Below are positions 41,907-50,727 of a stretch of DNA of 64,000 bases, in pieces; positions within the stretch are counted from its first letter, which is position 1; each line of letters opens with the position of its first letter. This DNA comes from Flavobacterium aquidurense. Lineage in GTDB: Bacteria; Bacteroidota; Bacteroidia; Flavobacteriales; Flavobacteriaceae. The DNA lies in the NCBI GenBank assembly GCA_900107365.1, contig FNPS01000004.1, positions 248,001 through 312,000 on the forward strand, given 5' to 3'. The position numbers and the translations under genes were made by a program. The notes beneath the pieces are model-generated. The model saw only the letters and a list, made by a program, of their open reading frames with translations. It searched no databases and was not told where the DNA came from.

Positions 41907-44381
41907 ATGAAGAAATTTTTCATTTTATCTACTATAGCAGCTTTGATGCTATTTCCTGTTAACCAATTTGCTCAGAATAAAAAGAAATCCAAAAAAGAAG
42001 AAACGGCAACTCCTCCGCCAGAAAAAAAACCGGAGTCGGGAATTAAAGAGTATAGCAAAGTAATTACAAAAGATGCTATTTCTGATACAGGACTTTTTAC
42101 GGTTCATAAAGTGGATAAAAAGTACTACTTCGAAATTCCAAATAAATATCTAAATAAGGACATGCTTTTAGTAAGCAGATTGTCGAAACTGCCTTCTAAT
42201 TTAGGAGGAGGTTATGTAAATGCTGGTTCAGAAACAAATGAGCAATTGATTGTCTGGCAGCGTTTTCAGGATAAAATTCTCATCAAATCAAAATCATATA
42301 ATGCAGTTGCAAACGATACCTTACCGATTAGTATTTCGGTAAAATCAAACAATTATGAGCCAACGTTATTTGCTTTTGATATTGTAGCCTTCAGTAAAGA
42401 TTCGGCCAATACGGTTATTGATGTAACTAAATTTTATAGTACAGATGTAAAGGCAATTAGCGGAATATCTGCAGAGATGCGTGAAACGTATAAAGTAAAA
42501 GGTTTGGATGAAACGAGAAGTTTTATCAATACAATTAAAAGTTTTCCAATGAATATCGAAGTTATTCAGGATATGACTTATAATGCTTCAAAACCATCAA
42601 TGTTAGAAGAAAGTGAATCGATCAGTATTCAGATGAATCAATCGATGGTTTTATTGCCGGAAGTGCCTATGAAACCTAGATTAGCAGATCCGCGTGTAGG
42701 TTGGTTTACTGTAAGCCAGTATGATTATGGAAGCAATGAATTAAAATCAGACCTGAAAACATACATCCGTCGTTGGAGATTAGAACCAAAAGATCCGGAA
42801 GCGTATGCCAGAGGAGAATTGGTTGAACCAATCAAACCAATTGTTTATTATTTAGATCCTGCAACACCTGAAAAATTGAGAAAATATATCAAACAGGGGA
42901 TTGAAGAATGGCAAAAACCTTTTGAAACTGCCGGATTTAAAAATGCAATTATAGCAAAAGACGCTCCAACAAAAGAAGAAGACCCTGATTTTAGTCCGGA
43001 AGATGTGCGCTATTCGGTAATTCGATATGTAGCAAGTACAACTCGAAATGCAGTTGGGCCAAGCGTTTCAGATCCACGTACTGGAGAAATTATTGAAAGT
43101 GATGTTATTTGGTATCACAATCATTTGCGTTCGTACAGAAACAGATATTTATTAGAAACGGGAGCTGCAAATCCGAAAGCAAGAACTTTACAGACCAGTG
43201 ATGAAGAAATGGGAGAGATGATGCGTATGGTAATTGCACACGAAGTGGGTCATGCGTTGGGTTTTCCGCACAATATGGGCGCCAGTTCTTCTTATGATTG
43301 TGAAAGCTACAGAAACGGAACTTTTACTCAGGAAAACGGAATTTCAGCGAGTATAATGGATTATGCACGATACAATTATATCGCGCAGCCAGGAGATCAA
43401 AATATCCGATTTATTCGTAAAATGGGAGCATACGATCATTATGCTTTAAATTGGGGATACAGAGTGATTCCGAATGCTAAATCTTCTCAGGATGAAAAAG
43501 CGACTTTAGACAAATGGATTTTAGATAAAGCAGGAAATCCAATTTATCATTTTGGAAAACAGAGTAGTGCTTTTGATCCAACTTCGCAAACCGAAGACAT
43601 AGGAAACAATTCAATGAAAGCCAGTACTTACGGAATGAAAAATCTGGAATATGTTGCTAATCATCTAAATGAATGGACAAGCAATGTGACCAATAATTAT
43701 GAAGATTTAGACGAATTATATAAAGAAATGTTAGATGTTTGGAGTAGGTATGTGGGACATGTTGTAACCAATGTTGGGGGTGTTTATGAAAATACTAAAA
43801 ACCCAAATCAGGCAGGAAATGTTTATGAAGTAGTGCCAAAAGCAAAACAAATTGAAGCCATGAATTGGTTGCAGGCAAATGCATTTGCTTCTCCAACCTG
43901 GATTGTGAATGTCAATACATTAAAAAACACCAATTATGCAGGTTATACAGAAACGTTTAGAAATCTGCAGGTTAGACATTTAAATAATTTATTGAGTCTT
44001 GGCCGTATTGGAAGGTTAATGGATAATGAAATTTTGGGTGCTGATACGTACAAAGCGTTGGATTTATTTAAAGATACCCGAAAAGGAATCTGGAAAGAAA
44101 CCAATACAGCAGCAAATGTGACGATCTATCGTAGAAATTTACAAAGAGCTTATATCGATAGAATGGCGTATTTAATGACAGAAGAAATTAAGCCAGCGGA
44201 TAGATCAACTGTTTATTATAATGTGTCTCAGTCTGATTTAAGAGCGTTGGTACGCGGCGAATTAAATGTTTTGAAAAAATCGCTTGCAGCGGCAAAAGCA
44301 TTGGGTGTAAATACAGAAACAAAATACCATTATGAAGATTGTATCAAACGAATTGATTTGATTTTAAATCCAATTAAATAA
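41907..44381 (+). CDS. Secreted zinc-dependent metalloprotease (DUF5117/DUF5118 type)
   Basis: An 824-residue exported protease. The signal peptide is cleaved after NQFAQ (about residue 22) and is followed by a Lys/Pro-rich linker. N-terminal DUF5118- and DUF5117-like regions fill about 45-300. The metzincin-type site HEVGHALGFPHN (around 445-456) supplies three zinc ligands in HExxHxxGxxH, with SIMDY further on as the Met-turn-like segment. Substrates are unknown; the family is common in Bacteroidota and is expected in the periplasm or at the surface. It has its own promoter and a bidirectional terminator. Confidence 0.92.
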   Translation: MKKFFILSTIAALMLFPVNQFAQNKKKSKKEETATPPPEKKPESGIKEYSKVITKDAISDTGLFTVHKVDKKYYFEIPNKYLNKDMLLVSRLSKLPSNLGGGYVNAGSETNEQLIVWQRFQDKILIKSKSYNAVANDTLPISISVKSNNYEPTLFAFDIVAFSKDSANTVIDVTKFYSTDVKAISGISAEMRETYKVKGLDETRSFINTIKSFPMNIEVIQDMTYNASKPSMLEESESISIQMNQSMVLLPEVPMKPRLADPRVGWFTVSQYDYGSNELKSDLKTYIRRWRLEPKDPEAYARGELVEPIKPIVYYLDPATPEKLRKYIKQGIEEWQKPFETAGFKNAIIAKDAPTKEEDPDFSPEDVRYSVIRYVASTTRNAVGPSVSDPRTGEIIESDVIWYHNHLRSYRNRYLLETGAANPKARTLQTSDEEMGEMMRMVIAHEVGHALGFPHNMGASSSYDCESYRNGTFTQENGISASIMDYARYNYIAQPGDQNIRFIRKMGAYDHYALNWGYRVIPNAKSSQDEKATLDKWILDKAGNPIYHFGKQSSAFDPTSQTEDIGNNSMKASTYGMKNLEYVANHLNEWTSNVTNNYEDLDELYKEMLDVWSRYVGHVVTNVGGVYENTKNPNQAGNVYEVVPKAKQIEAMNWLQANAFASPTWIVNVNTLKNTNYAGYTETFRNLQVRHLNNLLSLGRIGRLMDNEILGADTYKALDLFKDTRKGIWKETNTAANVTIYRRNLQRAYIDRMAYLMTEEIKPADRSTVYYNVSQSDLRALVRGELNVLKKSLAAAKALGVNTETKYHYEDCIKRIDLILNPIK

Positions 44382-44395
44382 GAGTTATTAGAAAT

Positions 44396-44425
44396 AAAAA
44401 AGAGGCTTAAAAGCCTCTTTTTTTT
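44396..44425. terminator. Bidirectional terminator, copy 1
   Basis: AAAAAAGAGGC-ttaaaa-GCCTCTTTTTT lies between convergent genes and serves both. The same hairpin recurs at 45281-45309 after the paralogous gene. Confidence 0.9.
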
Positions 44426-44451
44426 GATCTCAATTACATTTTATTTTTTCT

Positions 44452-45156
44452 TTAATCTTTCATTTTGTCTTTATGCTCTTTTTGAATTGCAGTCCATTTT
44501 TGATATTGATCAGCATTCAAAATAGATTTCATTTTTGCATCAGTTGCTTTGTGATCTTCTTCCATTTGTTTTTTCATGGCAGCTTTTTCAGCATCAGTTG
44601 GTTTTGCATTAGAATCTTTTCGATTCTTTTTAAACGTTTCCATTTTAGTGCTTCTTTCAGATAAAAGTGCAGCAACTTGTTTTTGTTGATCAGTATTTAA
44701 ATTCAGATCTGTTGTTAATTTTTGCAAGTGTTCCTGATCACGTTCCTGTGGACTTTTATGATCATGTTTTCGGCTGTGATCTTTTTTCAGTGCGGTCCAT
44801 TTAGTGTATTGATCAGCATTTAAAATGGCTTTCATTTTAGCATCATTAGCTGCTTTTTCAGTTTCCATTTGTTTTTTGAAAGCTGCTTTTTCTGCATCAG
44901 TAGGTTTTGTTTTATTGTCTTTTCCTGATGCTTTAAATTTTTCTGCTTTGGCACTTCTTTCTGCTAAAAGCTGTTTTACTTGTTCTTGTTGTTTTTTATC
45001 TAAACTCAATTCAGAAGTCAATTTCTGTAAATGTTTTTCATTACGTTGTTCCGGAGTTAAATTTTCTTTTTGATGATGTGCCGGTTTCTGATTGATGTCT
45101 TGTGCAAAACTTACTATTCCAACGAACAATAAAGCTGCGATAAATAATTTTTTCAT
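44452..45156 (-). CDS. Periplasmic DUF4890/Spy-like protein with internal duplication
   Basis: A 234-residue exported protein with signal peptide MKKLFIAALLFVGIVSFAQ. The mature part is two tandem copies of a helical unit. Each starts with a PEQR- or PQER-like motif and LQKLT-x-x-L-x-L, continues through LL-x-ERS-x-K-x-E-x-F, and ends with KMK-x-ILNADQYxKW. The first unit covers about 33-120 and the second about 135-225. The unit resembles LTxxQ/CpxP-Spy chaperones and DUF4890. It lies downstream of a one-unit paralogue in the same orientation, each with its own terminator. A role in envelope stress is plausible from the family, unproven here. Confidence 0.8.
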   Translation of the reverse strand: MKKLFIAALLFVGIVSFAQDINQKPAHHQKENLTPEQRNEKHLQKLTSELSLDKKQQEQVKQLLAERSAKAEKFKASGKDNKTKPTDAEKAAFKKQMETEKAANDAKMKAILNADQYTKWTALKKDHSRKHDHKSPQERDQEHLQKLTTDLNLNTDQQKQVAALLSERSTKMETFKKNRKDSNAKPTDAEKAAMKKQMEEDHKATDAKMKSILNADQYQKWTAIQKEHKDKMKD

Positions 45157-45280
45157 AATTCGTTTTTTTTAATGGTTTATAGTATTTAGACATTCACAAC
45201 CTTGTTAAGTTTAATGTGATTTTCAGGTTTATCTTTTATTTAACAGAAAGTATTAATTAAAATACAAATTATATTCAAAA

Positions 45281-45309
45281 ATAAAAAAGAGGCTTAAAAG
45301 CCTCTTTTT
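45281..45309 (-). terminator. Terminator of the one-unit paralogue, copy 2
   Basis: Nearly identical to the hairpin at 44396-44425 (AAAAAAGAGGCTTAAAAGCC core), implying that it was duplicated together with the gene. Confidence 0.9.
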
Positions 45310-45316
45310 GTCAATA

Positions 45317-45769
45317 TTACATATTGTTTTCTTTTTTGTATTCTTTCATTTTTTCTCTAGCCTTGTCTTTGTTTTCTTCCTGAATAGTTTTCCATTTAGT
45401 ATATTGGTCCGCATTCAGTATAGATTTCATTTTAGCGTCGTTAGCGTCTTTTTCAGCCATCATTTCTTTTTTAAAGGCTTCTCTTTCTGCAGCTGTTGGT
45501 TTTACATCGCTGTCCTTTTTGGCTTGACGGGCTTCTCTGAATTTATCAGCTTTTGCACTTCTTTCGGCTAATAATTGTTTTACCTGAGCTTGTTGATTGG
45601 CATCTAAGCTTAATTCAGAAGTTAGTTTTTTTAACTGCTTGTCATTACGCTGTTCCGGTGTCATTCTTTCTCTGTGCTCTTTATGATCCTGAGTTGGATC
45701 CTGATCTGCGTCTTGTGCAAAACTTGCTACTCCAACGAATAACAAAGCTGCGATAAATAATTTTTTCAT
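45317..45769 (-). CDS. Periplasmic DUF4890/Spy-like protein, single-unit paralogue
   Basis: A 150-residue exported protein. Its signal peptide (MKKLFIAALLFVGVASFAQ) differs by only two residues from that of the gene at 44452. The mature protein has one helical unit: MTPEQRNDKQLKKLTSEL, QVKQLLAERSAKADKF and KMKSILNADQYTKW. It ends in a Lys/Glu-rich tail. It is upstream of and co-oriented with its two-unit relative, with 160 bases and a terminator between. The pair is a recent tandem duplication, one member of which then gained a second unit. Confidence 0.8.
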   Translation of the reverse strand: MKKLFIAALLFVGVASFAQDADQDPTQDHKEHRERMTPEQRNDKQLKKLTSELSLDANQQAQVKQLLAERSAKADKFREARQAKKDSDVKPTAAEREAFKKEMMAEKDANDAKMKSILNADQYTKWKTIQEENKDKAREKMKEYKKENNM

Positions 45770-45961
45770 GAGGTAAGTTTTTTAATTGTTATATACTTTA
45801 GACTTTATGAAATTCATTAGGTTTAATCTGCGTCTCAGAATTATATTTTATTTAACAAATTGAAAACTAATTCATTAAAACGTTTGTATTCAGATAAAAA
45901 TTATAGAATTAATTGCGTATTTTTAAGGTATCAACAAGTTAAGAACTTAGAAGAAATTATT

Positions 45962-46987
45962 ATGACTCCAGAAACAGCATCAAACAATACTAAAATTGCT
46001 TTTTTTTCAACCCAGCCTTACGATAAAACATTCTTTAATAAATACAATAAAGAGTTTGGTTTTGAGCTGGATTTCTTTGAAACGCAATTGAATCCTCAAA
46101 CGGTAATTTTAATCGAAAACGCAGCTATAGTTTGTGTTTTTGTGAATGATATTGTCAATGAAGCCGTAATTAAGCAATTGGCAGAAAAGAACGTCAAAAT
46201 TATAGCATTGCGTTGTGCTGGTTTTAATAATGTCGATTTAGAAGCGGCCAAAAAATACAATCTAAAAGTTTGCCGCGTTCCTGCTTATTCTCCTCAGGCT
46301 GTCGCTGAACATGCCATGGCGATGATTTTGACCTTAAACAGAAAAACACATAAAGCCTATAACAGAGTTAGGGAACAAAATTTTTCCCTAAACGGATTGT
46401 TAGGTTTTGATTTATTCGGCAAAACCATCGGAATCATTGGAACCGGAAATATCGGGAAAGCTTTTGCTAAAATAGCTTTAGGATTTGGTTGTAAAGTTCT
46501 GGCTTATGATATTGTAACCAATTCTGAAATGGAAAAAGATGGAGTTGAATTCGTTACTCTGGAAACCATTTTTAAATCGAGCGATATTATTTCGCTGCAT
46601 TGTCCTTTAAACGAGCAAACGAAGCATATAATAAATAGTAAGTCTATTGATGAAATGAAAGACAGCGTCATGATCATCAATACCAGTCGTGGAGGATTAA
46701 TAGAAACGGCCTGTGTTATTGAAGGCTTAAAAGAAGGTAAAATAGGTTATTTAGGAATCGATGTTTATGAGCAGGAAGAAAAACTGTTTTTCAGGGATTT
46801 ATCTGCAGATATCATTCAGGACGATGCGATTCAGCGTTTAATGAGTTTTCCAAATGTTTTGGTAACGGCGCATCAGGCCTTTTTTACTAATGAAGCTTTA
46901 ACGCAGATTGCTTTGGTGACATTTAATAATATTAAATCACTCTTGGCTAAAAATGACATTGAGAATAAAGCGGCTTTGCTTGTTTAA
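45962..46987 (+). CDS. D-lactate dehydrogenase-type 2-hydroxyacid dehydrogenase
   Basis: A 341-residue NAD-dependent oxidoreductase interconverting pyruvate and D-lactate. NAD binding is at GIIGTGNIG (157-165). The catalytic Arg is in INTSRGGLIET, the Glu in DVYEQEEKLFF and the His in VTAHQAFFTNEAL, the last two being typical of D-LDH. The start at 45962 (MTPETA) gives normal length; an in-frame ATG 34 codons earlier would add an unconserved basic N-terminus. It is followed by a hairpin at 47004-47036. Confidence 0.9.
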   Translation: MTPETASNNTKIAFFSTQPYDKTFFNKYNKEFGFELDFFETQLNPQTVILIENAAIVCVFVNDIVNEAVIKQLAEKNVKIIALRCAGFNNVDLEAAKKYNLKVCRVPAYSPQAVAEHAMAMILTLNRKTHKAYNRVREQNFSLNGLLGFDLFGKTIGIIGTGNIGKAFAKIALGFGCKVLAYDIVTNSEMEKDGVEFVTLETIFKSSDIISLHCPLNEQTKHIINSKSIDEMKDSVMIINTSRGGLIETACVIEGLKEGKIGYLGIDVYEQEEKLFFRDLSADIIQDDAIQRLMSFPNVLVTAHQAFFTNEALTQIALVTFNNIKSLLAKNDIENKAALLV

Positions 46988-47003
46988 TTTTAATCAGATT
47001 TAT

Positions 47004-47036
47004 AAACCCGTTAGGTTTTTAAAACCTGTCGGGTTT
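47004..47036. terminator. Hairpin downstream of the D-lactate dehydrogenase gene
   Basis: AAACCCGttAGGTTTT and AAAACCTgtCGGGTTT form a stem with one internal mismatch. It shares the CCCGAC/AGGTTTT repeat sequence with the terminator at 47687-47719. Confidence 0.75.
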
Positions 47037-47071
47037 CGAAACGTATCTTTAGAATCTTAAAAATAGAAATT

Positions 47072-47674
47072 ATGAAAAATAAAATTTTGATTGCATTGTC
47101 AGTATTCGCGTTATACTCTTGTCAAAACAAAGAAAAACCAGCATCAAAAAATATCATTAAAACGATTGTTCAGGATACCTTATCAAAAACATTGGGAGGA
47201 ACGGCAAATTTGAGTGAAGTCACTGCTAAAAATGATAAAGAGGTTGAGTTAATTAGAAAACAGCTTTCAATTTTACTAAAGAAAGATTTACCAGTAATGA
47301 CAAAAGACGAACGTTTCTTTTACTATGAAGCTTACGATTTAAATAACGATAAAAAAGACGAATATTTTGTTGGTTTCTCCAATCCGTATTTCTGCGGAAG
47401 TGGAGGCTGTTCCGGTTATATTCTAAATAATGATGGAAGTGTTATCAATAAGTTTACAGTAACTGATTTTCCAATTTTTATTGGAACAACAGCTTCAGAA
47501 AATTTTAAAGATTTAATTTTTAATAGTGGTAATACATTGCATTCCCTAAAAATGAAAAATGGAAAATATCCTTCAAATCCATCCGTTCAGGAAAAATGGA
47601 AAGGAAATATTCCTGCAGCATCTCCGGTTGTTTTGGATATTTATGCTAAGAAATTGGAGAAGTATTCGTTTTAG
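47072..47674 (+). CDS. Lipoprotein of unknown function
   Basis: A 200-residue predicted lipoprotein (ALSVFALYSC, Cys17). The mature part includes YEAYDLNNDKKDEYFVGFSNPYFCGSGG, in which the D-L-N-N-D-K-K-D-E run looks like a VCBS/FG-GAP-type calcium-binding loop. CGSGGCSGYIL could form a disulfide. I do not recognise a named family. It lies between two related hairpins (47004-47036 and 47687-47719) and is expressed on its own. Confidence 0.75.
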   Translation: MKNKILIALSVFALYSCQNKEKPASKNIIKTIVQDTLSKTLGGTANLSEVTAKNDKEVELIRKQLSILLKKDLPVMTKDERFFYYEAYDLNNDKKDEYFVGFSNPYFCGSGGCSGYILNNDGSVINKFTVTDFPIFIGTTASENFKDLIFNSGNTLHSLKMKNGKYPSNPSVQEKWKGNIPAASPVVLDIYAKKLEKYSF

Positions 47675-47686
47675 TCGTAGCATAAA

Positions 47687-47719
47687 AAACCCGACAGGTT
47701 TTTAAAACCTGTCGGGTTT
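47687..47719. terminator. 16-bp perfect bidirectional terminator
   Basis: AAACCCGACAGGTTTT (47687-47702) and its exact complement (47704-47719) lie between the lipoprotein gene and the convergent lysS gene. Confidence 0.88.
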
Positions 47720-47760
47720 GTATATTGAATTTTGGAATTTCTAAATTTGGAATTTAAAAT

Positions 47761-49464
47761 CTATCCTACCAATTCCACAAATTTAAACTCACCTTCAACA
47801 GCAACTTTAGTCAAACCGTGTTTAGATAAGTTTTTCATAGACGCATCCCATTTTTTACCACTTAAATTCGCAGTAATTTTTAATTGCTGAAGATCCATTT
47901 TATTTTCATTTCCTTTCAATAAATCCAGGATAAATTTCTCTTCGTCAGAAAGTTCTATCGAGGCTTGTTTTTTCTCCGGACGCATTTGCGGGAACAATAA
48001 AACTTCCTGAATCGATGCATTGTTTGTTAAATACATAATCAAACGATCCATTCCAATTCCCATTCCAGATGTTGGAGGCATACCGTATTCCAAAGCTCTT
48101 AAGAAATCTTCATCGATAATTCCGTTTGCTTCATCATCACCTTTTGCAGCCAAACGCATTTGATCTTCAAAACGCTCACGCTGATCAATTGGGTCATTCA
48201 GTTCAGAATAAGCATTTGCGATTTCTTTACCACAAACCATCAATTCAAAACGCTCTGTAAGATCTGGATTATCACGGTGTTCTTTACATAAAGGCGACAT
48301 TTCTTTAGGATAATCTGTAATGAAAGTTGGCTGAATATAATTTCCTTCACATTTTGCTCCAAAAATCTCATCAATCAATTTTCCTTTCCCCATTGTGTTA
48401 TCAACGTCAATTCCCATTCCTCTGGCAGCTTCAAACAATTCGGCTTCGCTTTTTCCTGAGATATCAAAACCAGTAAAATGTTTGATAGAATCTGTCATTG
48501 TAACACGGGCATAAGGCGCTTTAAAGTTAATTTGGTGCTCGCCAAATGTAACTTCGCTAGTTCCATTTACGGCAATAGCACAATGCTCAAGCAAACCTTC
48601 AGCAAATTCCATCATCCAGTTGTAGTCTTTGTAGGCTACATATATTTCCATGGCAGTAAATTCAGGATTATGCGTTCTGTCCATTCCTTCGTTACGAAAG
48701 TTTCTTGAGAACTCATAAACACCTTCAAATCCACCAACAATTAATCTTTTTAAATACAATTCGTTGGCAATACGCATGTAAAGCGGAATATCAAGCGAAT
48801 TATGATGCGTAATAAAAGGTCTAGCCGAAGCACCACCCGGAATTGACTGCAAAACAGGAGTGTCAACCTCAAGATAGCCGGCATCATTAAAATAACCACG
48901 CATTGCGGTGAATAACTTTGTACGTTTAATGAAAGTTTCCTTAACATGTTGATTTACTGTTAAATCAACATAACGCATTCTGTAACGCAATTCAGGATCA
49001 TTAAAGGCATCATGAATATTTCCGTCTTCATCCGTTTTTGGCAAAGGAAGCGGACGTAATGTTTTACTCAAGAAAGTAAATCCGTCAACACGAATACATT
49101 GTGCGCCCACTTTCGTAGTAAACAATTCTCCTTCAATACCAACAAAGTCACCTAAATCAGTTAGTTTTTTAAATACAGTGTTGTATAATGTTTTATCATC
49201 ACCTTCGCACAAAACATCGCGATTCACGTACAATTGCAAACGCCCTTCGCTATCCTGCAATTCAGCAAAACAAGCTTTTCCCTGATCACGAATACTCATC
49301 AAACGTCCCGCAACGATAACCTTCTTACCTTCTTCAAACGATTCCTTCACTTGCTTCGAAGTATGATTTACTGGAAAAAGATTAGCCGGATAAGGATTGA
49401 TTCCTAAGTTGCGTAAGTTTTGAAGTTTTTCTCTTCTAATGATTTCTTGTTCTGATAATGCCAT
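47761..49464 (-). CDS. lysS: Lysine-tRNA ligase, class II
   Basis: LysRS charges tRNA-Lys. The protein has 567 residues, about 60 more than E. coli LysS. The anticodon-binding OB fold (about 50-150) and class II motifs are clear: motif 2 FRNEGMDRTHNPEFT and motif 3 GMGIGMDRLIM. After motif 3 there is an extension of about 75 residues (EEKFILDLLKGNENKMD... to ...VEGEFKFVELVG). It looks like a small helical or winged-helix appendix found in Bacteroidota. On the minus strand a TATCTTTG -7 element is at 49488-49495, 24 bases upstream of the start. No T-box-like leader is seen. Confidence 0.96.
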   Translation of the reverse strand: MALSEQEIIRREKLQNLRNLGINPYPANLFPVNHTSKQVKESFEEGKKVIVAGRLMSIRDQGKACFAELQDSEGRLQLYVNRDVLCEGDDKTLYNTVFKKLTDLGDFVGIEGELFTTKVGAQCIRVDGFTFLSKTLRPLPLPKTDEDGNIHDAFNDPELRYRMRYVDLTVNQHVKETFIKRTKLFTAMRGYFNDAGYLEVDTPVLQSIPGGASARPFITHHNSLDIPLYMRIANELYLKRLIVGGFEGVYEFSRNFRNEGMDRTHNPEFTAMEIYVAYKDYNWMMEFAEGLLEHCAIAVNGTSEVTFGEHQINFKAPYARVTMTDSIKHFTGFDISGKSEAELFEAARGMGIDVDNTMGKGKLIDEIFGAKCEGNYIQPTFITDYPKEMSPLCKEHRDNPDLTERFELMVCGKEIANAYSELNDPIDQRERFEDQMRLAAKGDDEANGIIDEDFLRALEYGMPPTSGMGIGMDRLIMYLTNNASIQEVLLFPQMRPEKKQASIELSDEEKFILDLLKGNENKMDLQQLKITANLSGKKWDASMKNLSKHGLTKVAVEGEFKFVELVG

Positions 49465-49572
49465 TTTGTGCTCTTTTTTTAAGTCTGCAAAGATAAAGAA
49501 AAGAATGTAGATTTCAGAATGCAGTTTTTAGATTTTTTGAAGCAGAAAATTATCGTATTACAATCACCTTTC

Positions 49573-49649
49573 GTCCCGCTATCCGCTTGTATCTTTTTTG
49601 TCTCGTTCTCCAAACGAGACAAAAAAGGATACCGCTGCTATCGGGGCTA
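49573..49649. repeat. Structured repeat RepA, copy 2
   Basis: The same outer arms as 30863-30935 (GCTATCCGCTTGTATCTTTT and AAAAAGGATACCGCTGCTAT) with a different but self-complementary apex, TTGTCTCGTT-ctcc-AAACGAGACAA. It lies upstream of lysS, in the 383-base gap shared with the next repeat. Confidence 0.85.
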
Positions 49650-49695
49650 AATTAGAAATTTTAGTTTTCAAAAGACGTTTGAGTTGGGATGTTTA

Positions 49696-49791
49696 TCATT
49701 GCGAGGAACGAAGCAATCACACGATCTAAATCAAATTGAGGTAAAAAAGAACTAGACAATCAAAATGAGATTGCTTCGTTCCTCGCAATGA
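49696..49791. repeat. 23-bp perfect inverted repeat with GCGAGGAACGAAGC core
   Basis: The arms at 49696-49718 and 49769-49791 are exactly complementary (TCATTGCGAGGAACGAAGCA and so on) and enclose 50 bases of noncoding sequence. A related GAGGAACGAG core occurs at 28812-28821. Downstream, reiterated CTTAG units (49803-49842) lead up to the next gene. Confidence 0.8.
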
Positions 49792-49847
49792 CAAACAAAA
49801 AAACCTCAGTATCTTAGCATCTCAGAACCTTAGCACCTTTCAAGAAA

Positions 49848-50576
49848 ATGAACTACATAAAAACCTTCTTACTCTTAATTTTACTCTCAAGCTGTCAAAT
49901 TACCGAAACCATAAAAATCAATCCGGACGGAAGCGGAAGTATTGAAATTTTTCAATTACGTGACGAAAATAGCTATATGCAAGTAGGTCGTCCTCTTTCG
50001 AGTTCAGAAAAATTTACAGATACACTATTTGTTTTTCAGGATTATATTACAAAATATGCAACAACATTTGTGAAGTTTAGTAAATCGGACCAGACACTGT
50101 TTCAGGAACATGCTAATGTCAAAATGCATGTAAAGGTCGATCCAATTCAAATGGAAAATTTTAATGTAATTTCTTCCGACTTTAAGAAAATAGAAGAACT
50201 GCCAAATGTTTATGAAAGTCTTAGTTTAGCAAATTCCTTAAAAGAGAATTATCCGGTTTCAAAAGAGTTTTTCAAAATTAAATATACTTTTGACGGTTTT
50301 ACTTTTAAAAGGAATCTGGTTATTGTTGATCAGGAAGCATTTGATAAGAATAAAAAAATGCTTGAAGAAAGAAAAAAAACGTATGCTAAATACAAATTAG
50401 TACAATCGTATACTTTAAAATATCATTTCCCGGGAAAAATAAAATCAATTTCAAATGATAAAGCCATTATCAGTCCTGATAAAAAATCATTCACATTAGA
50501 ATTTCAACTTTCAGATTGTTTACAAAATCCTGAAATGACGAATTTAGAAGTGGTTTTGGAGCCAAGCAGCAATTAA
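49848..50576 (+). CDS. Lipoprotein, paralogue A of a tandem pair
   Basis: A 242-residue predicted lipoprotein (LLLILLSSC, Cys16). After the lipobox comes ITETIKINPDGSGSIEIF, a strand pair also seen in its neighbour at 50728 (FTENMYINDNGTGKYSV). Both also share an IKYTFDGFTFKR/LSYTYDGKKFTR block and an LKYHFPGKIKSISN/IKYHFPKRVKKVSN block near the C-terminus. The pattern recalls bacterial LppM-like lipoproteins, but I would not assign the family firmly. The mature domain is beta-rich and extracytoplasmic. Its upstream CTTAG repeats resemble those before paralogue B. Confidence 0.75.
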   Translation: MNYIKTFLLLILLSSCQITETIKINPDGSGSIEIFQLRDENSYMQVGRPLSSSEKFTDTLFVFQDYITKYATTFVKFSKSDQTLFQEHANVKMHVKVDPIQMENFNVISSDFKKIEELPNVYESLSLANSLKENYPVSKEFFKIKYTFDGFTFKRNLVIVDQEAFDKNKKMLEERKKTYAKYKLVQSYTLKYHFPGKIKSISNDKAIISPDKKSFTLEFQLSDCLQNPEMTNLEVVLEPSSN

Positions 50577-50727
50577 ACGATTAAACAAATAACCGATTTC
50601 CAATTAAAAATGAATATTAAAAAGAGATCTGAAGACAATGCGATAAAAACTCAGAACCTTAGAATCTTAGAACCTCAGAGCCTTTAAAAATAAAATACTC
50701 TTCGTATATTTGATAAAAAATTAACCA

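Noticed and set aside
44825..45073. 82-codon plus-strand frame across the two-unit periplasmic protein gene
   Set aside because: Phe/Leu/Ser-rich antisense translation of Lys/Glu-rich helices; the duplicated units and signal peptide on the minus strand are the real gene.
45860..45961. Upstream in-frame extension of the D-lactate dehydrogenase
   Set aside because: The 34 extra residues are basic, unconserved in character and would overlap the probable promoter region; the ATG at 45962 gives the family length.
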